From Comamonadaceae bacterium UBA2121 (GTDB lineage Bacteria; Pseudomonadota; Gammaproteobacteria; Burkholderiales; Burkholderiaceae_C), in contig DCYB01000014.1 of the NCBI GenBank assembly GCA_002331385.1, forward strand, positions 1 to 64,000: DNA of 64,000 bases, read 5' to 3'. Each line of letters starts with the position of its first letter. Positions within the stretch are counted from its first letter, which is position 1. A program made the translations under genes and the position numbers. Shown here piece after piece: positions 35,032 through 43,913 of this stretch. The notes below the pieces were generated by a model that was given only the letters and a program-made list of their open reading frames with translations, was not told the DNA's origin and searched no databases.

Positions 35032-36068
35032 AACGCGCCTCCTGCGCCCGCCGAGCTGCGGTGCATGAGCCACAGTAGATACGTTCCGCCCAGCGCCGCC
35101 GTCAGCACGCCCACCGGCAACTCTTGCGGTGCAATCACCCAGCGCGCCAACACGTCCGCCGCGAGCAACAGCACGCCGCCCATCGCGCTGGAGAGCAACA
35201 CATGCCACGGATGCGTCACGCGCACCATGGAGCGCACCAGGTGCGGCGCGGCCAGTCCAACGAATGCAATCAATCCTGTATGCGCCACGGCGGTCCCCGT
35301 GGCAAGCGCCAGCGCGGCAATCAGCCCGAAGCGCATGGGCGCAAGCGGCAGGCCCAGACTGGCCGCCGTCGCCTCGCCCAACGTGAGGCCATCCAGCGCA
35401 CGCGCCAGCGCCCATGCCGTGCCTGCGCACAGCAGCCAGCTGGCCAGCATCATCCACACGGCAGACCAGCCGACAAAGGCCGTCGTACCCAGCGTGAAGG
35501 CCTGCATCGCCTGCAGGATTTCGGGGGAACCCAGTTCCACCAGATCACGCGCTGCGCCCAGCACGACACCCACGATCACCCCCGCCAACAGTAGCCTCAG
35601 CGTGTGCTGCGCGCCGCGCGCAAGTACCAACGTGAGCAGCACCGCGCCCACTGCGCCGACAAACGCCACACCGGTCACACCGATGCGTTCCAACCAGTTG
35701 GCTGACGTCGGCGACACGCCCAGCCACACCATTGCCAGCGCACCGCCCAGCGTGGCACCGGAGGCACTTCCCAGCAAATAAGGATCCGCCAGCGGATTGC
35801 GAAACAGCCCTTGCGCCACGGCCCCGGCCAGCCCGAGCAACGCCCCAGCAAGCCAGGCACCCACGGTGCGCGGCAGACGGATTTCCATGATGATCTGGCG
35901 TGCCACCGGATCGTCCTGCAGTCGTTTCAGGCTTTCCAATCCCGTACTGCCGACCGCCGATCCGATCACGAGCAGCACCACGCTGGCCACCACCAATCCG
36001 GTCAGCAAGAGCATGGAACGTTGACGATTGGCACCGATCTGGTGCGCGTGCGCGGCCCTGGCGTTCAT
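35028..36068 (-). CDS. btuC: cobalamin ABC transporter permease
   Basis: A 346-residue FecCD-family permease with about ten hydrophobic segments. LPRTVGAWLAGALLGLAGA and GLFRNPLADPYLLGSASGA match the family, and IAFVGLAAPHLVRSMV is the typical coupling region near the C-terminus. Overlaps btuF and btuD by 4 bases each, implying translational coupling of the three transporter genes. Confidence 0.92.
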   Translation of the reverse strand: MNARAAHAHQIGANRQRSMLLLTGLVVASVVLLVIGSAVGSTGLESLKRLQDDPVARQIIMEIRLPRTVGAWLAGALLGLAGAVAQGLFRNPLADPYLLGSASGATLGGALAMVWLGVSPTSANWLERIGVTGVAFVGAVGAVLLTLVLARGAQHTLRLLLAGVIVGVVLGAARDLVELGSPEILQAMQAFTLGTTAFVGWSAVWMMLASWLLCAGTAWALARALDGLTLGEATAASLGLPLAPMRFGLIAALALATGTAVAHTGLIAFVGLAAPHLVRSMVRVTHPWHVLLSSAMGGVLLLAADVLARWVIAPQELPVGVLTAALGGTYLLWLMHRSSAGAGGAL

Positions 36069-36982
36069 GGTGCCTTGGCAGCCAGACAGCGCGCCATGAT
36101 GCGCGCCGCCTCGGCCATGCGCGGCCCGGGGCGCACGAGCACATCCGACTCGGCCACGTCAAATGCGCATACGCGCTTCTCGCGCACTGCCTTGAGGGTG
36201 TTCCATCCCGGATAGTTCACCGCATCCTGCATGCTGCGATTGCCGATCATGATGACATCGGGGTTCGCGCGCACGATGAACTCCGGATTCAAGCGCGGGA
36301 ACGGACCCAGCGATTCCGGCACCACATTGCGCACGCCAAGGCGCGAGAGGATTTCACCCATGAATGATTTTTCACCCGCCGCATACGGCCCACGGCTCAC
36401 TTCAAAATAGACGCGCGCGCCCTTGACACGCGCAGGCAGCGATTGCTGCGCCGCATCGACCGCCGCCTCGATCTCGCGCCAGGTTTTGGCCGCGCCCTGT
36501 TCTGGCGGAACTTGCAGTATTTCGCCAATCGTGCCCAGCACGCGCTTGGCATCTTGCAAGCGGCGCGGCTCCAGCGCCACCACGGTCAGGCCCAACGCCT
36601 CCAGCCGGTCGAGTGCGCGCGCGCTGGTGGAGATCAACACCAGATCGGGTTTGAGTGCCACGATGGCTTCAATGTTCGGATCGATGCCGCCACCCACCTT
36701 GGGCAGTTGCTCGACAAAGGCGGGCCAGTTGGAGTAACGGTCCACCCCCACCAAGCGCTCGCACTGCTGCAGCGCGCAGACGCTCTCGGTCAGCGACGGC
36801 AGCAGGCTCACGATGCGTTGCGGCTGCGATCGGATTTCCACTGTGCGGCCCTTGTCGTCCTTGATCTGCACGGCATGTGCGCTGCCCAGCGCCAGAACGC
36901 ACAACATGGCCGATGCGGCCAACGCGCGCACGACCGAGGTCGCCTTGCCTGCAGTGATTGCGCTCCAGCGCCCTGCACTCAT
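36065..36982 (-). CDS. btuF: periplasmic cobalamin-binding protein BtuF
   Basis: A 305-residue class III binding protein. A signal segment ends near ALGSAHA (about 37). IVSLLPSLTESVCAL and VGVDRYSNWP mark the N-lobe, AIVALKPDLVL the next strand, and a C-terminal RPGPRMAEAARIM. Such proteins bind corrinoids between two rigid lobes and deliver them to BtuC. Overlaps cobU and btuC by 4 bases each. Confidence 0.88.
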   Translation of the reverse strand: MSAGRWSAITAGKATSVVRALAASAMLCVLALGSAHAVQIKDDKGRTVEIRSQPQRIVSLLPSLTESVCALQQCERLVGVDRYSNWPAFVEQLPKVGGGIDPNIEAIVALKPDLVLISTSARALDRLEALGLTVVALEPRRLQDAKRVLGTIGEILQVPPEQGAAKTWREIEAAVDAAQQSLPARVKGARVYFEVSRGPYAAGEKSFMGEILSRLGVRNVVPESLGPFPRLNPEFIVRANPDVIMIGNRSMQDAVNYPGWNTLKAVREKRVCAFDVAESDVLVRPGPRMAEAARIMARCLAAKAP

Positions 36983-37587
36983 GCTTTGTCCTTCAATGCC
37001 AGCGGCAGACCCGCCACCATCAGCGTGACGCGCGTGCTCGCCGCCGCCACTTGTTGATTCAACATACCCAATGCATCCACGAACGCACGCACTTCGCGCC
37101 CCATGGGGATGACTCCCAGACCGATCTCGTTTCCCACCAGGATGATCGGCCCGGGTGCGTCACGCACCGCATCCACAAACAACGCACACTGAGTAGCCCA
37201 GTCTCCCTCGCCCTGTCCAACGGAATCCGCCGGCATGAGCCAGTTGGTCAGCCAGAGCGTGAGGCAATCGACGACGAGCAGATGCTCCGCACGCGAATGC
37301 GCGGTGATCAACTGCGCCACGTCGCGCGGCTCCTCCAGCGTGGCCAAGCCGGGTACGCGCGCCGCGCGGTCGCGCTGGTGACGTGCGATGCGCTCGCGCA
37401 TTTCATCGTCCCACGCGCTACCTGTCGCAATCAGGCTGGCGCGGTGCGCATCACACTGGGCAAGCCACTTGCGCGCCAGCATTTCTGCACGGCGCGACTT
37501 GCCGCTTTTCTGGCCGCCAAGAATCAGCTCGCACGATGCGATGGTGTCTCGGAGTTCACTGTCTGCATGCATGGCGATTCCTGACAT
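36979..37587 (-). CDS. cobU: adenosylcobinamide kinase / guanylyltransferase
   Basis: A 202-residue bifunctional enzyme that phosphorylates and then guanylates adenosylcobinamide. P-loop GGQKSGKS (24-31), ATGSAWDDEMRERIARH with the guanylated His, and DCLTLWLTNWL are visible. It comes 26 bp after btuB. Its presence shows cobinamide salvage. Confidence 0.94.
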   Translation of the reverse strand: MSGIAMHADSELRDTIASCELILGGQKSGKSRRAEMLARKWLAQCDAHRASLIATGSAWDDEMRERIARHQRDRAARVPGLATLEEPRDVAQLITAHSRAEHLLVVDCLTLWLTNWLMPADSVGQGEGDWATQCALFVDAVRDAPGPIILVGNEIGLGVIPMGREVRAFVDALGMLNQQVAAASTRVTLMVAGLPLALKDKA

Positions 37588-37613
37588 CCTTCAAAAGCGG
37601 CCACTGGGCCACA

Positions 37614-39467
37614 TTATTGCGGCGCCCACTTCAGGCCCACGTACAGCGAGCGGCCACCCGTCGCGTAGGTGTTGGCCAACTGGTAGTTCTTGTCGGCGAT
37701 GTTGTTGATGCGCGCCAACAGCGTGAAGTCATTCGCCACCTTGGTGCTGGCGTACAGATTGAACACGGTGTAGCCACCCAGTGTCGTTTTGCCCGAAGCA
37801 TTGTCCGGACGGCGCGAAGACGCGTTCATTTCCGCCCCCAGATTCCAGCCCGAGACCATGGTATCGGCGCTCAGTTTGGCGTAGCGCTTGGCGCGGCGCG
37901 CGAGCTGGCGTCCCGTGTCCAGATCGTGCGGATTCTGGAAGTCCAGCGAGCCATTGAGCATGACCGGGCCGAGCTTGTGCGCACCAGTCAGCGTGATGCC
38001 TTCATACTCCGCACGGCCCACGTTCTCATAGCATCCAAAGCTGGACGGGCACGGTCCTGCCGCGCCGAAGATGATCAGGTTGCGCACGCGATTGCGATAG
38101 GCCACCACGCCAGCGCTGCTTTGCCCCCGCGTCCAGCGAGTGCCGATCTCGATGTTGCGGCCTTCCTCCGGATGCAGGTTGCCCGAACCATATTCGCTGA
38201 AGCGGTGGTAGAGCGTCGGTGCGCGGAACGAATTGCCCGCGGCTGCCGTCACGCGCCATTCCTTGTTGATGGCGTAGCCGTAGGACACGCTGCCCGTGTT
38301 CTTGCCACCAAACTCGCTGTCGTCATCGTGGCGCACATTGGCTTGCAGCGTGTGCGGGCCCGCATTCAGCCCATATCCCAGCGCAATGGCGTTCTGCGAA
38401 CGGTCGCGTTTGAGATCAGCCGCGTTTTTCGTTGCGGGATTGTGCAGCTCGTCCTCACGGCGTTCGAACGAAGCCGTCAGGCGATGGATGCCCAGACGAA
38501 TCTGGTTCTGGAAAAGAAAGTTGCGCGACGTCGTTTCCGTCATGTAGAAATCGGGCGTCGTGCTGTAGTTGGCATTGGACTGATTGAGCTCCACGCGCGT
38601 GCTGTAAACGTCGTTCCACTTGCCGTCCCACGCCAAGCCCAGCGTGCGCAATTGGTGATGATTGCGATCGTCCTTGGTCTTGTTGGAATCGTATTGCGAA
38701 TTCAGGTTACTCGCCAGGAACGACGCCTGCAGCCGCTGCCCCGGAGCGAAGTTCCAACCCAGGCGCGCATTCGCCGAACTGCGCTTGTAGCCGTCGTCGT
38801 CGGGATTGGCGCTGGGAATAGGACGCGCATTGAAGCCATCGCTGCGCTCATGCGCCAGACCCAGCGAATAATCGAACGCGCCTGCGCTTCCGCTCACGCC
38901 GGCTTCTGCGGTATAGGTTCCATGGTTGCCCATGCCCACGCCCACATAGGGCGTCGGCTTGCCCTCGCCCTTCTTGGTGAACAACTGGATCACGCCCGAG
39001 ATGGCATCGGATCCATACACCGCAGCGGCCGGGCCGCGCAACACCTCGATGCGATCGATCTGCGAGAGCGGAATCTGCTCCCACACCACGCCGCCAGTCG
39101 ATTGGGAATCGATGCGCACACCATCCAGATAGACGGCAGTGAATCGATTTTCGCCTCCGCGCACATAGACGCTGCTGGAGTTTCCGGGGCCGCCATTGCG
39201 CGTGAACTCCAGGCCGGGAACGCGCGCCAGCACGTCCGGCAGGCCCACGGCGCCGCTGTTGCGCAGCGTTTCGGAATCGATGATGGACACGTCTGCCACC
39301 AGATCAGACAGGGGTTGCTCGGTACGAGTGGCGGTCACCACCAATTCCTGCAAAGTGGACTCGGTTGCCGCTTGTGCGAGCAGCGTCTGTGCAGTCGAAG
39401 GAAAGGCGGCGGCCAGCGCCAGCGGCAGTGCGGCAAGGCGCACCAGAACAATAGAACGAGATGTCAT
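37614..39467 (-). CDS. btuB: TonB-dependent vitamin B12 receptor BtuB
   Basis: A 617-residue outer-membrane receptor. Signal peptide (LAALPLALAAAFPSTAQ), TonB box-like ELVVTATR (about 41-48), plug domain with LRNSGAVGLPDVLARVPGL and VYVRGGENRFTAVYLDGVRI, RIEVLRGPAAAVYGSDAI, then a 22-strand barrel ending in LYVGLKWAPQ. First gene of the B12 operon, 94 bp after the riboswitch B12 box. The start at 39467 is used; a GGGGAGG sequence lies in a hairpin about 35 bp before it. Confidence 0.93.
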   Translation of the reverse strand: MTSRSIVLVRLAALPLALAAAFPSTAQTLLAQAATESTLQELVVTATRTEQPLSDLVADVSIIDSETLRNSGAVGLPDVLARVPGLEFTRNGGPGNSSSVYVRGGENRFTAVYLDGVRIDSQSTGGVVWEQIPLSQIDRIEVLRGPAAAVYGSDAISGVIQLFTKKGEGKPTPYVGVGMGNHGTYTAEAGVSGSAGAFDYSLGLAHERSDGFNARPIPSANPDDDGYKRSSANARLGWNFAPGQRLQASFLASNLNSQYDSNKTKDDRNHHQLRTLGLAWDGKWNDVYSTRVELNQSNANYSTTPDFYMTETTSRNFLFQNQIRLGIHRLTASFERREDELHNPATKNAADLKRDRSQNAIALGYGLNAGPHTLQANVRHDDDSEFGGKNTGSVSYGYAINKEWRVTAAAGNSFRAPTLYHRFSEYGSGNLHPEEGRNIEIGTRWTRGQSSAGVVAYRNRVRNLIIFGAAGPCPSSFGCYENVGRAEYEGITLTGAHKLGPVMLNGSLDFQNPHDLDTGRQLARRAKRYAKLSADTMVSGWNLGAEMNASSRRPDNASGKTTLGGYTVFNLYASTKVANDFTLLARINNIADKNYQLANTYATGGRSLYVGLKWAPQ

Positions 39468-39557
39468 CGTGGACACAAAGAGAGAAAGTCGCCGCGTCCG
39501 ACCTCCCCGTCGGCACTTGGGCATCACAGCTTTGCCGCAAGAGCGCAAAGCCACCGT

Positions 39558-39778
39558 GTTGGCCGGTATCCGGGCTGGCGGCACACTCTCCAACCGCCTT
39601 CCCGCGTGCTTGTTCAAGGCAGGCAGTGGCTACGATGGTGAAGAGGGAATCCGATGCCGGATTCGACCGCTGACCGTTGCGGGGGCAGCGCAGGCTGCGG
39701 GTGATCTTCATGGCGAAGGCCCATTCCTGCTTCCCGTTGAACTGCGGCGTGCGAACCACGCAGCGAGCACCAACGACG
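39558..39778 (-). promoter_or_regulatory. cobalamin riboswitch (adenosylcobalamin aptamer)
   Basis: On the minus strand the conserved parts come in order: GGTGC near 39770, GGGAA near 39732, the core GCTGCCCCCGCAACGGT at 39673-39689, GCCACTG at 39624-39630, and the B12 box AGCCCGGATACCGGCC at about 39562-39577. Downstream, GCTTTGC/GCAAAGC and CCGAC/GTCGG (39498-39513) can form hairpins, the latter holding a GGGGAG. B12 binding should reduce expression of btuB and the nine genes that follow. Confidence 0.93.
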
Positions 39779-39823
39779 TGATTTTACGATTGTTTGGGCT
39801 CCAGTCCGTACAATGCGATTCCT

Positions 39824-40048
39824 ATGGCCTCACCACCAATACTTGACCAGGTCGCCGAACGCGTTGAGCGCCTGCTGGTGCGCTACGCTGAGCTGCAGCG
39901 CACCAATACTCTGCTGTCACAGCAGGTACTGACGCTCACGCAAGAACGTGACTCCCTGAAAACACGCCTGCATTCAGCCCGCACCCGCATGGATGCGCTG
40001 CTGGAGCGGCTGGAAGAACCACCAGAAACGAAAGACGACGCGACATGA
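39824..40048 (+). CDS. ZapB-like coiled-coil protein (TIGR02449 type)
   Basis: A 74-residue protein that is almost wholly coiled-coil: DQVAERVERLLVRYAELQ, then LSQQVLTLTQERDSLKTRL and LLERLEEPPE. The start at 39824 is chosen over an upstream TTG. It overlaps zapA by 4 bases. Such genes regularly precede zapA in beta-proteobacteria and are taken as cell-division partners; the exact role is inferred. Confidence 0.8.
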   Translation: MASPPILDQVAERVERLLVRYAELQRTNTLLSQQVLTLTQERDSLKTRLHSARTRMDALLERLEEPPETKDDAT

Positions 40049-40407
40049 AGCAGATCGAGGTCAAGATCATGGAGCAAAGCTATTTGCTGAGTTGCCCGGA
40101 TGACCAGCAGCCCCGCATGCTGCAGGCGGTGGATCGCGTGGACAGCGCCATGACGCGCATTCGCGACGCTGGCAAGGTGCGGGCACGCGAACGCATTGCC
40201 GTGCTGGCGGCCCTCAATCTGGCCTTTGAAGTATGCGATCAGGAGCAATTGGCGGCACAAGCGATGCAACAGTCGCAACTGGCTGCATTGCACAGCGCCG
40301 AGGACGCGCAGACGGAAACGCAAGTAGACGAAGAAGGCCAGGAGCGACTGCAAAGCCTGCTGCAGCGACTGGACGAAACACTGGGCGACGACGGACGTTT
40401 GCTCTGA
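40045..40407 (+). CDS. zapA: cell division protein ZapA
   Basis: A 120-residue ZapA homologue: KQIEVKIMEQSYLLSCPDDQ at the N-terminus (typical beta-strand head), then a long helix with RERIAVLAALNLAFEV. ZapA crosslinks FtsZ filaments. Its ATG overlaps the stop of the coiled-coil gene. The 6S RNA gene follows in the same direction, a synteny known from many proteobacteria. Confidence 0.93.
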   Translation: MKQIEVKIMEQSYLLSCPDDQQPRMLQAVDRVDSAMTRIRDAGKVRARERIAVLAALNLAFEVCDQEQLAAQAMQQSQLAALHSAEDAQTETQVDEEGQERLQSLLQRLDETLGDDGRLL

Positions 40408-40462
40408 TCATTGCAAGGCCACATTCCGGCTGCGCGAAATCCCATGAGGGCCTCAGGCCAAC

Positions 40463-40648
40463 TACAATAGGGGTGTCTGACGTGCTGCCGGACTTTATAT
40501 TTCCTTGAACCAATGCTCATTGAGCACGGGCTTGATAAATCACCTGATGAGCGTGATCATCTCGCGTTAGATGAACCCAACGTCAGGTTGCTCTCGCCCA
40601 CCTGAACCCCCGGTTCAGGATGACGGTCCGGTGGCGCGGCAGACACCT
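40463..40648 (+). ncRNA. ssrS: 6S RNA (ssrS) with -10 element
   Basis: TACAAT at 40463-40468 is a good -10, giving a start near 40475. The 5' end GGTGTCTG (40472-40479) and nearby CGTGC and CCGGAC pair with GTCCGGTGGCGCGGCAGACACC ending at 40647. That is a long closing stem of about 20 bp with few mismatches. The 3' half has CCTGAACC/GGTTCAGG (40601-40619), as in beta-proteobacterial 6S RNAs. Length, structure and position after zapA all fit. It should bind RNA polymerase holoenzyme in stationary phase. Confidence 0.87.
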
Positions 40649-40690
40649 TTGTTGTGACATCGACAAGTGATGTCGGCTTGACCGCACAGG

Positions 40691-41419
40691 TCAGGGCAGA
40701 CACCAGGGTGCAGCTTCCTGATGAACCACGCCCCACCACAGCGCCGTTCCACCCAACCCCACCAAAACCAGACCGCTCAATCGCGTTCCCCATTCGGCGA
40801 GCGTTGCATGTGCGCGCATGCGCTGACGCACGAGTGACCATGCCCAACCGCCTGCCACCAGCCACAATCCGCTGGACAGCGCGAACATCACCATCGTGAC
40901 GGCACCCGCCGTGGGGCCGCCACTCAGAGCTGCCAGCAACAAAGCGGAATACAGGAATCCGCAGGGAAGGAAAACCCAACCGCACCCCACCGCCCAGACA
41001 CCGCCGGGACGCTGGAGCACAGGCTGGATGCGCGACCAGATCTTCCGGCCTGCTCGCTCCATCCATTGCGGCTGACTGAGGTTCATGATCATCATCAGGC
41101 CCCACGCAATGATGGCAATGTGCAGCGCCGTCCAGATGGGACGCAGTGAACTGCTGTTCTGACTGAACCAAGCGAGTTTTTCCATCGCGTACGCCGCCAT
41201 GGCGCCCACCGCGGCGTATCCGAGAATCCGCCCCAGATGAAACAACACCGGGCGCCACCCCACGCGGCGGCGTGGCATGAAGCGCACCACCTGCTCTCGC
41301 GGCCCGGAAGACTCAGCCCCCGCGCCCACCACTGCTCCGCACGGCGCAGCACACATCACCAGGCAGTGCGCACCGCCCAGCAAGCCCATCAGAAACGCAG
41401 TCCACGCGACAGCCCACAT
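40691..41419 (-). CDS. DsbD_2 / sulfite-exporter TauE/SafE-like membrane protein
   Basis: A 242-residue protein of about six membrane spans. It carries GGAHCLVMCAAPCGA near residue 15-29 and GCGWVFLPCGFLYSALLLAALSG in the middle, the paired Cys/Pro motifs of the DsbD_2 / SafE group. Several relatives lie beside cbb3-oxidase genes and are suspected of copper or redox roles in oxidase assembly. It ends the hemN-containing strand set, just 3 bp after hemN. The role is inferred. Confidence 0.75.
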   Translation of the reverse strand: MWAVAWTAFLMGLLGGAHCLVMCAAPCGAVVGAGAESSGPREQVVRFMPRRRVGWRPVLFHLGRILGYAAVGAMAAYAMEKLAWFSQNSSSLRPIWTALHIAIIAWGLMMIMNLSQPQWMERAGRKIWSRIQPVLQRPGGVWAVGCGWVFLPCGFLYSALLLAALSGGPTAGAVTMVMFALSSGLWLVAGGWAWSLVRQRMRAHATLAEWGTRLSGLVLVGLGGTALWWGVVHQEAAPWCLP

Positions 41420-41422
41420 GGT

Positions 41423-42805
41423 TCAGATGATGCGCGAAAAACGTTCCCGATTCCGGTTGCCCTGCAAGTACCGATCGAACACCATGGCAACGCCTCGCAC
41501 GAAGTGCCACCCCATGGCCGTCACCTCGATGCCATCGTCGCGCAGCTTGATCAACCCCTGCTCCGCCATGGGGCGCAACTGGTTCATTTCTTGCGCGAAA
41601 TAGCGATGGAAATCGATGAGCCACGCCTGTTCGACCGACTCGTACAGTACCTCGCCCTGGCACATCAACGCCGTGATCACCGCGCGGCGCAATAGATCGT
41701 CACGCGATAACGCGAGGCCGCGCACGATCGGCAGTCGCCCCCGATTGATCGAGTCGTAATACTCATCCAGCGTCTTGGCGTTCTGGCTGTAGGTCGCACC
41801 AACCTTACCAATCGAGGACACCCCCAGGCCGATCAGATCGCAATCCGGTTGCGTGCTGTAGCCCTGGAAGTTGCGGTGCAGGCGCCCCTGACGCTTGGCC
41901 ACCGCCAACGAGTCGTCGGGCAAGGCGAAGTGATCCATGCCCACATAGACGTAGCCCACGTCTTCGAACACCTGCAGTGAGCGCGCAAGCATCGACACCT
42001 TGACTGACGCCGTCGGCAGCTCCGCCGCGATGATGCGGCGCTGCGGCTTGAAACGCTCCGGCAAGTGGGCATATGCATACAGTGCAATGCGGTCCGGACG
42101 CAGTTCACTGATCTGAGCCAACGTACGCTCGAATGACTCCGGCGTCTGTCGTGGCAGACCATAGATCAGATCGACGTTCACCGACTGGAAACCGATGCGG
42201 CGCGCCTCGCGCACCAGATCGAACACCTGCTCCGCCGGTTGCACGCGATGCACCGCTTCTTGCACTTGCGGATCGAAATCCTGTACACCAAAGCTCAACC
42301 GATTGAAGCCAAGCTGGTACAAAAACGTCAGACGATCATTGTTAACAGTTCGCGGATCGACCTCGATAGAGTATTCACCGCCGGGCACAAGCACGAAACT
42401 GCGCCGGATCATGTCCATCAATTCGGTCAGCCCATCGTTGGTGAGGAATGTGGGCGTTCCCCCCCCTATATGCAATTGGCTGACATGCTGATTGACTCCG
42501 CAATGTTCAGTATGTAAATCGATCTCCCGATTTAGATAGCTAAGATAGGCTTCCGCCCTCTCCGGATGTTTGGTAATAATCTTATTGCACGCGCAGTAAT
42601 AACAGAGGGATTCACAAAATGGAACGTGCACGTAGAGGGATAGCGGCATTGCCTTGGCATTTGAGCCAATGCGACGCTGCTGGAGTGCGAGGACGTAATC
42701 ATCTTCACCAAACGCTTCAACGAAGCGATCCGCCGTTGGGTAGGATGTGTATCGGGGCCCTGAGACGTCAAATTGACGAATGAGCTCGGGTGTAACAACT
42801 GACAT
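41423..42805 (-). CDS. hemN: oxygen-independent coproporphyrinogen III oxidase
   Basis: A 460-residue radical-SAM haem-synthesis enzyme. The cluster and neighbouring cysteines C64, C68, C71 and C73 (PFCESLCYYCACNK) correspond to the 62/66/69/71 set of E. coli HemN. HIGGGTPTFL and the C-terminal HemN domain are present. Needed for haem under low oxygen, consistent with the FNR box 55 bp upstream and the nearby cbb3 genes. Confidence 0.94.
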   Translation of the reverse strand: MSVVTPELIRQFDVSGPRYTSYPTADRFVEAFGEDDYVLALQQRRIGSNAKAMPLSLYVHVPFCESLCYYCACNKIITKHPERAEAYLSYLNREIDLHTEHCGVNQHVSQLHIGGGTPTFLTNDGLTELMDMIRRSFVLVPGGEYSIEVDPRTVNNDRLTFLYQLGFNRLSFGVQDFDPQVQEAVHRVQPAEQVFDLVREARRIGFQSVNVDLIYGLPRQTPESFERTLAQISELRPDRIALYAYAHLPERFKPQRRIIAAELPTASVKVSMLARSLQVFEDVGYVYVGMDHFALPDDSLAVAKRQGRLHRNFQGYSTQPDCDLIGLGVSSIGKVGATYSQNAKTLDEYYDSINRGRLPIVRGLALSRDDLLRRAVITALMCQGEVLYESVEQAWLIDFHRYFAQEMNQLRPMAEQGLIKLRDDGIEVTAMGWHFVRGVAMVFDRYLQGNRNRERFSRII

Positions 42806-42859
42806 AGACGAATTCCATAGGTTCGGCTAGCACTTTGCCGTAGCCGCTTGGAAATGTCC

Positions 42860-42873
42860 TTGATTCATGTCAA
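42860..42873. promoter_or_regulatory. FNR box between hemN and fnr
   Basis: TTGATTCATGTCAA matches the FNR consensus TTGAT-N4-ATCAA with one changed base. It lies in the divergent region, about 55 bp from hemN and 123 bp from fnr. A GCCGGG/CCCGGC hairpin at 42890-42907 adjoins it. Confidence 0.7.
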
Positions 42874-42995
42874 TTCTGTTTTCATGCCGGCCGGGACAAT
42901 CCCCGGCGCATTCATCTCATGCATGCTATACGGCAAAGTAGGTGGACAATAGACACCTCAGGAAAACGATAATTTATATAAAGGCGCTATTGCAT

Positions 42996-43718
42996 ATGAC
43001 ACCGCAAACCATCAAAGTCGCATGCTCCAATTGCAACCTGCGTGAGCTTTGCATGCCCCTCGGCCTGTCCGAGGAACAGCTCAAACGACTCGATGAAGTC
43101 GTCGCTGTACGTCGTAAGGTGAAGCGTGGCGGAACCCTGTTCCGTAACGGAGAGCCCTTTACTTCCCTGTTTGCCATTCGTACCGGATTTTTCAAGACCT
43201 GCGTAGCCACGGAAGATGGTCGCGACCAAGTCACCGGATTCCAAATGGCAGGCGAAATCATCGGTCTCGATGGCATCGTCAGTGATCGCCACACCTGTGA
43301 CGCCGTAGCACTTGAAGACGCAGAGGTCTGCGTCATGCCCTTCGACAACATTGAAGAGCTTTCCCGCGAGGTAAAGGCGCTGCAGAACCACGTTCACAAG
43401 ATCATGAGCCGTGAAATCGTGCGTGAGCACGGCGTCATGCTTTTGCTGGGCAGCATGCGCGCAGAAGAACGCCTTGCCGCCTTCTTGCTGAATCTCGTGC
43501 AGCGACTGCATGCCCGTGGATTTTCACAGTCCGAACTCGTACTTCGCATGACGCGAGAGGAAATCGGCAGCTACCTCGGCTTGAAGCTCGAGACCGTGAG
43601 CCGCACCTTCTCAAAGTTCGTGGAAGAAGGCATCGTCGAAGTCAAACAGCGCCACGTGCGCATCATCGACGCCACCGCTCTGCGCAACATTGTCAACAGC
43701 CAGCAAGCCTGCCACTGA
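42996..43718 (+). CDS. fnr: FNR-type oxygen-sensing regulator
   Basis: A 240-residue Crp/Fnr regulator. The oxygen-sensing 4Fe-4S ligands C10, C13, C19 and C101 are present (ACSNCNLRELC and HTCDAV). A C-terminal helix-turn-helix contains MTREEIGSYLGLKLETVSRTFSKF. The E-S/R pattern there (ETVSR) fits TTGAT half-site recognition. Start at 42996. It likely controls hemN, cco genes, uspA and itself through the boxes seen here. Confidence 0.93.
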   Translation: MTPQTIKVACSNCNLRELCMPLGLSEEQLKRLDEVVAVRRKVKRGGTLFRNGEPFTSLFAIRTGFFKTCVATEDGRDQVTGFQMAGEIIGLDGIVSDRHTCDAVALEDAEVCVMPFDNIEELSREVKALQNHVHKIMSREIVREHGVMLLLGSMRAEERLAAFLLNLVQRLHARGFSQSELVLRMTREEIGSYLGLKLETVSRTFSKFVEEGIVEVKQRHVRIIDATALRNIVNSQQACH

Positions 43719-43913
43719 TGACGTGATCGAATCACACTGACGGGTAACTCCCGGCGGAGGTCAACTGTCAGAGTGCTTCCGTTTAAGCAACTCGGTAGGC
43801 AAGGGACGTGATTTTCCGGCGATTTTTTTCCGCGTGCATTCGCCAGAAAACCACTTTCGTCTACTGAGTTGCACCTCGCCCGGTGTCAACGACCGGACGC
43901 CGTTAGGGCATCA

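Noticed and set aside
40557..41258. 233-codon minus-strand frame near the SafE-like gene
   Set aside because: It overlaps the 3' end of the 6S RNA and the true membrane-protein gene in another frame.
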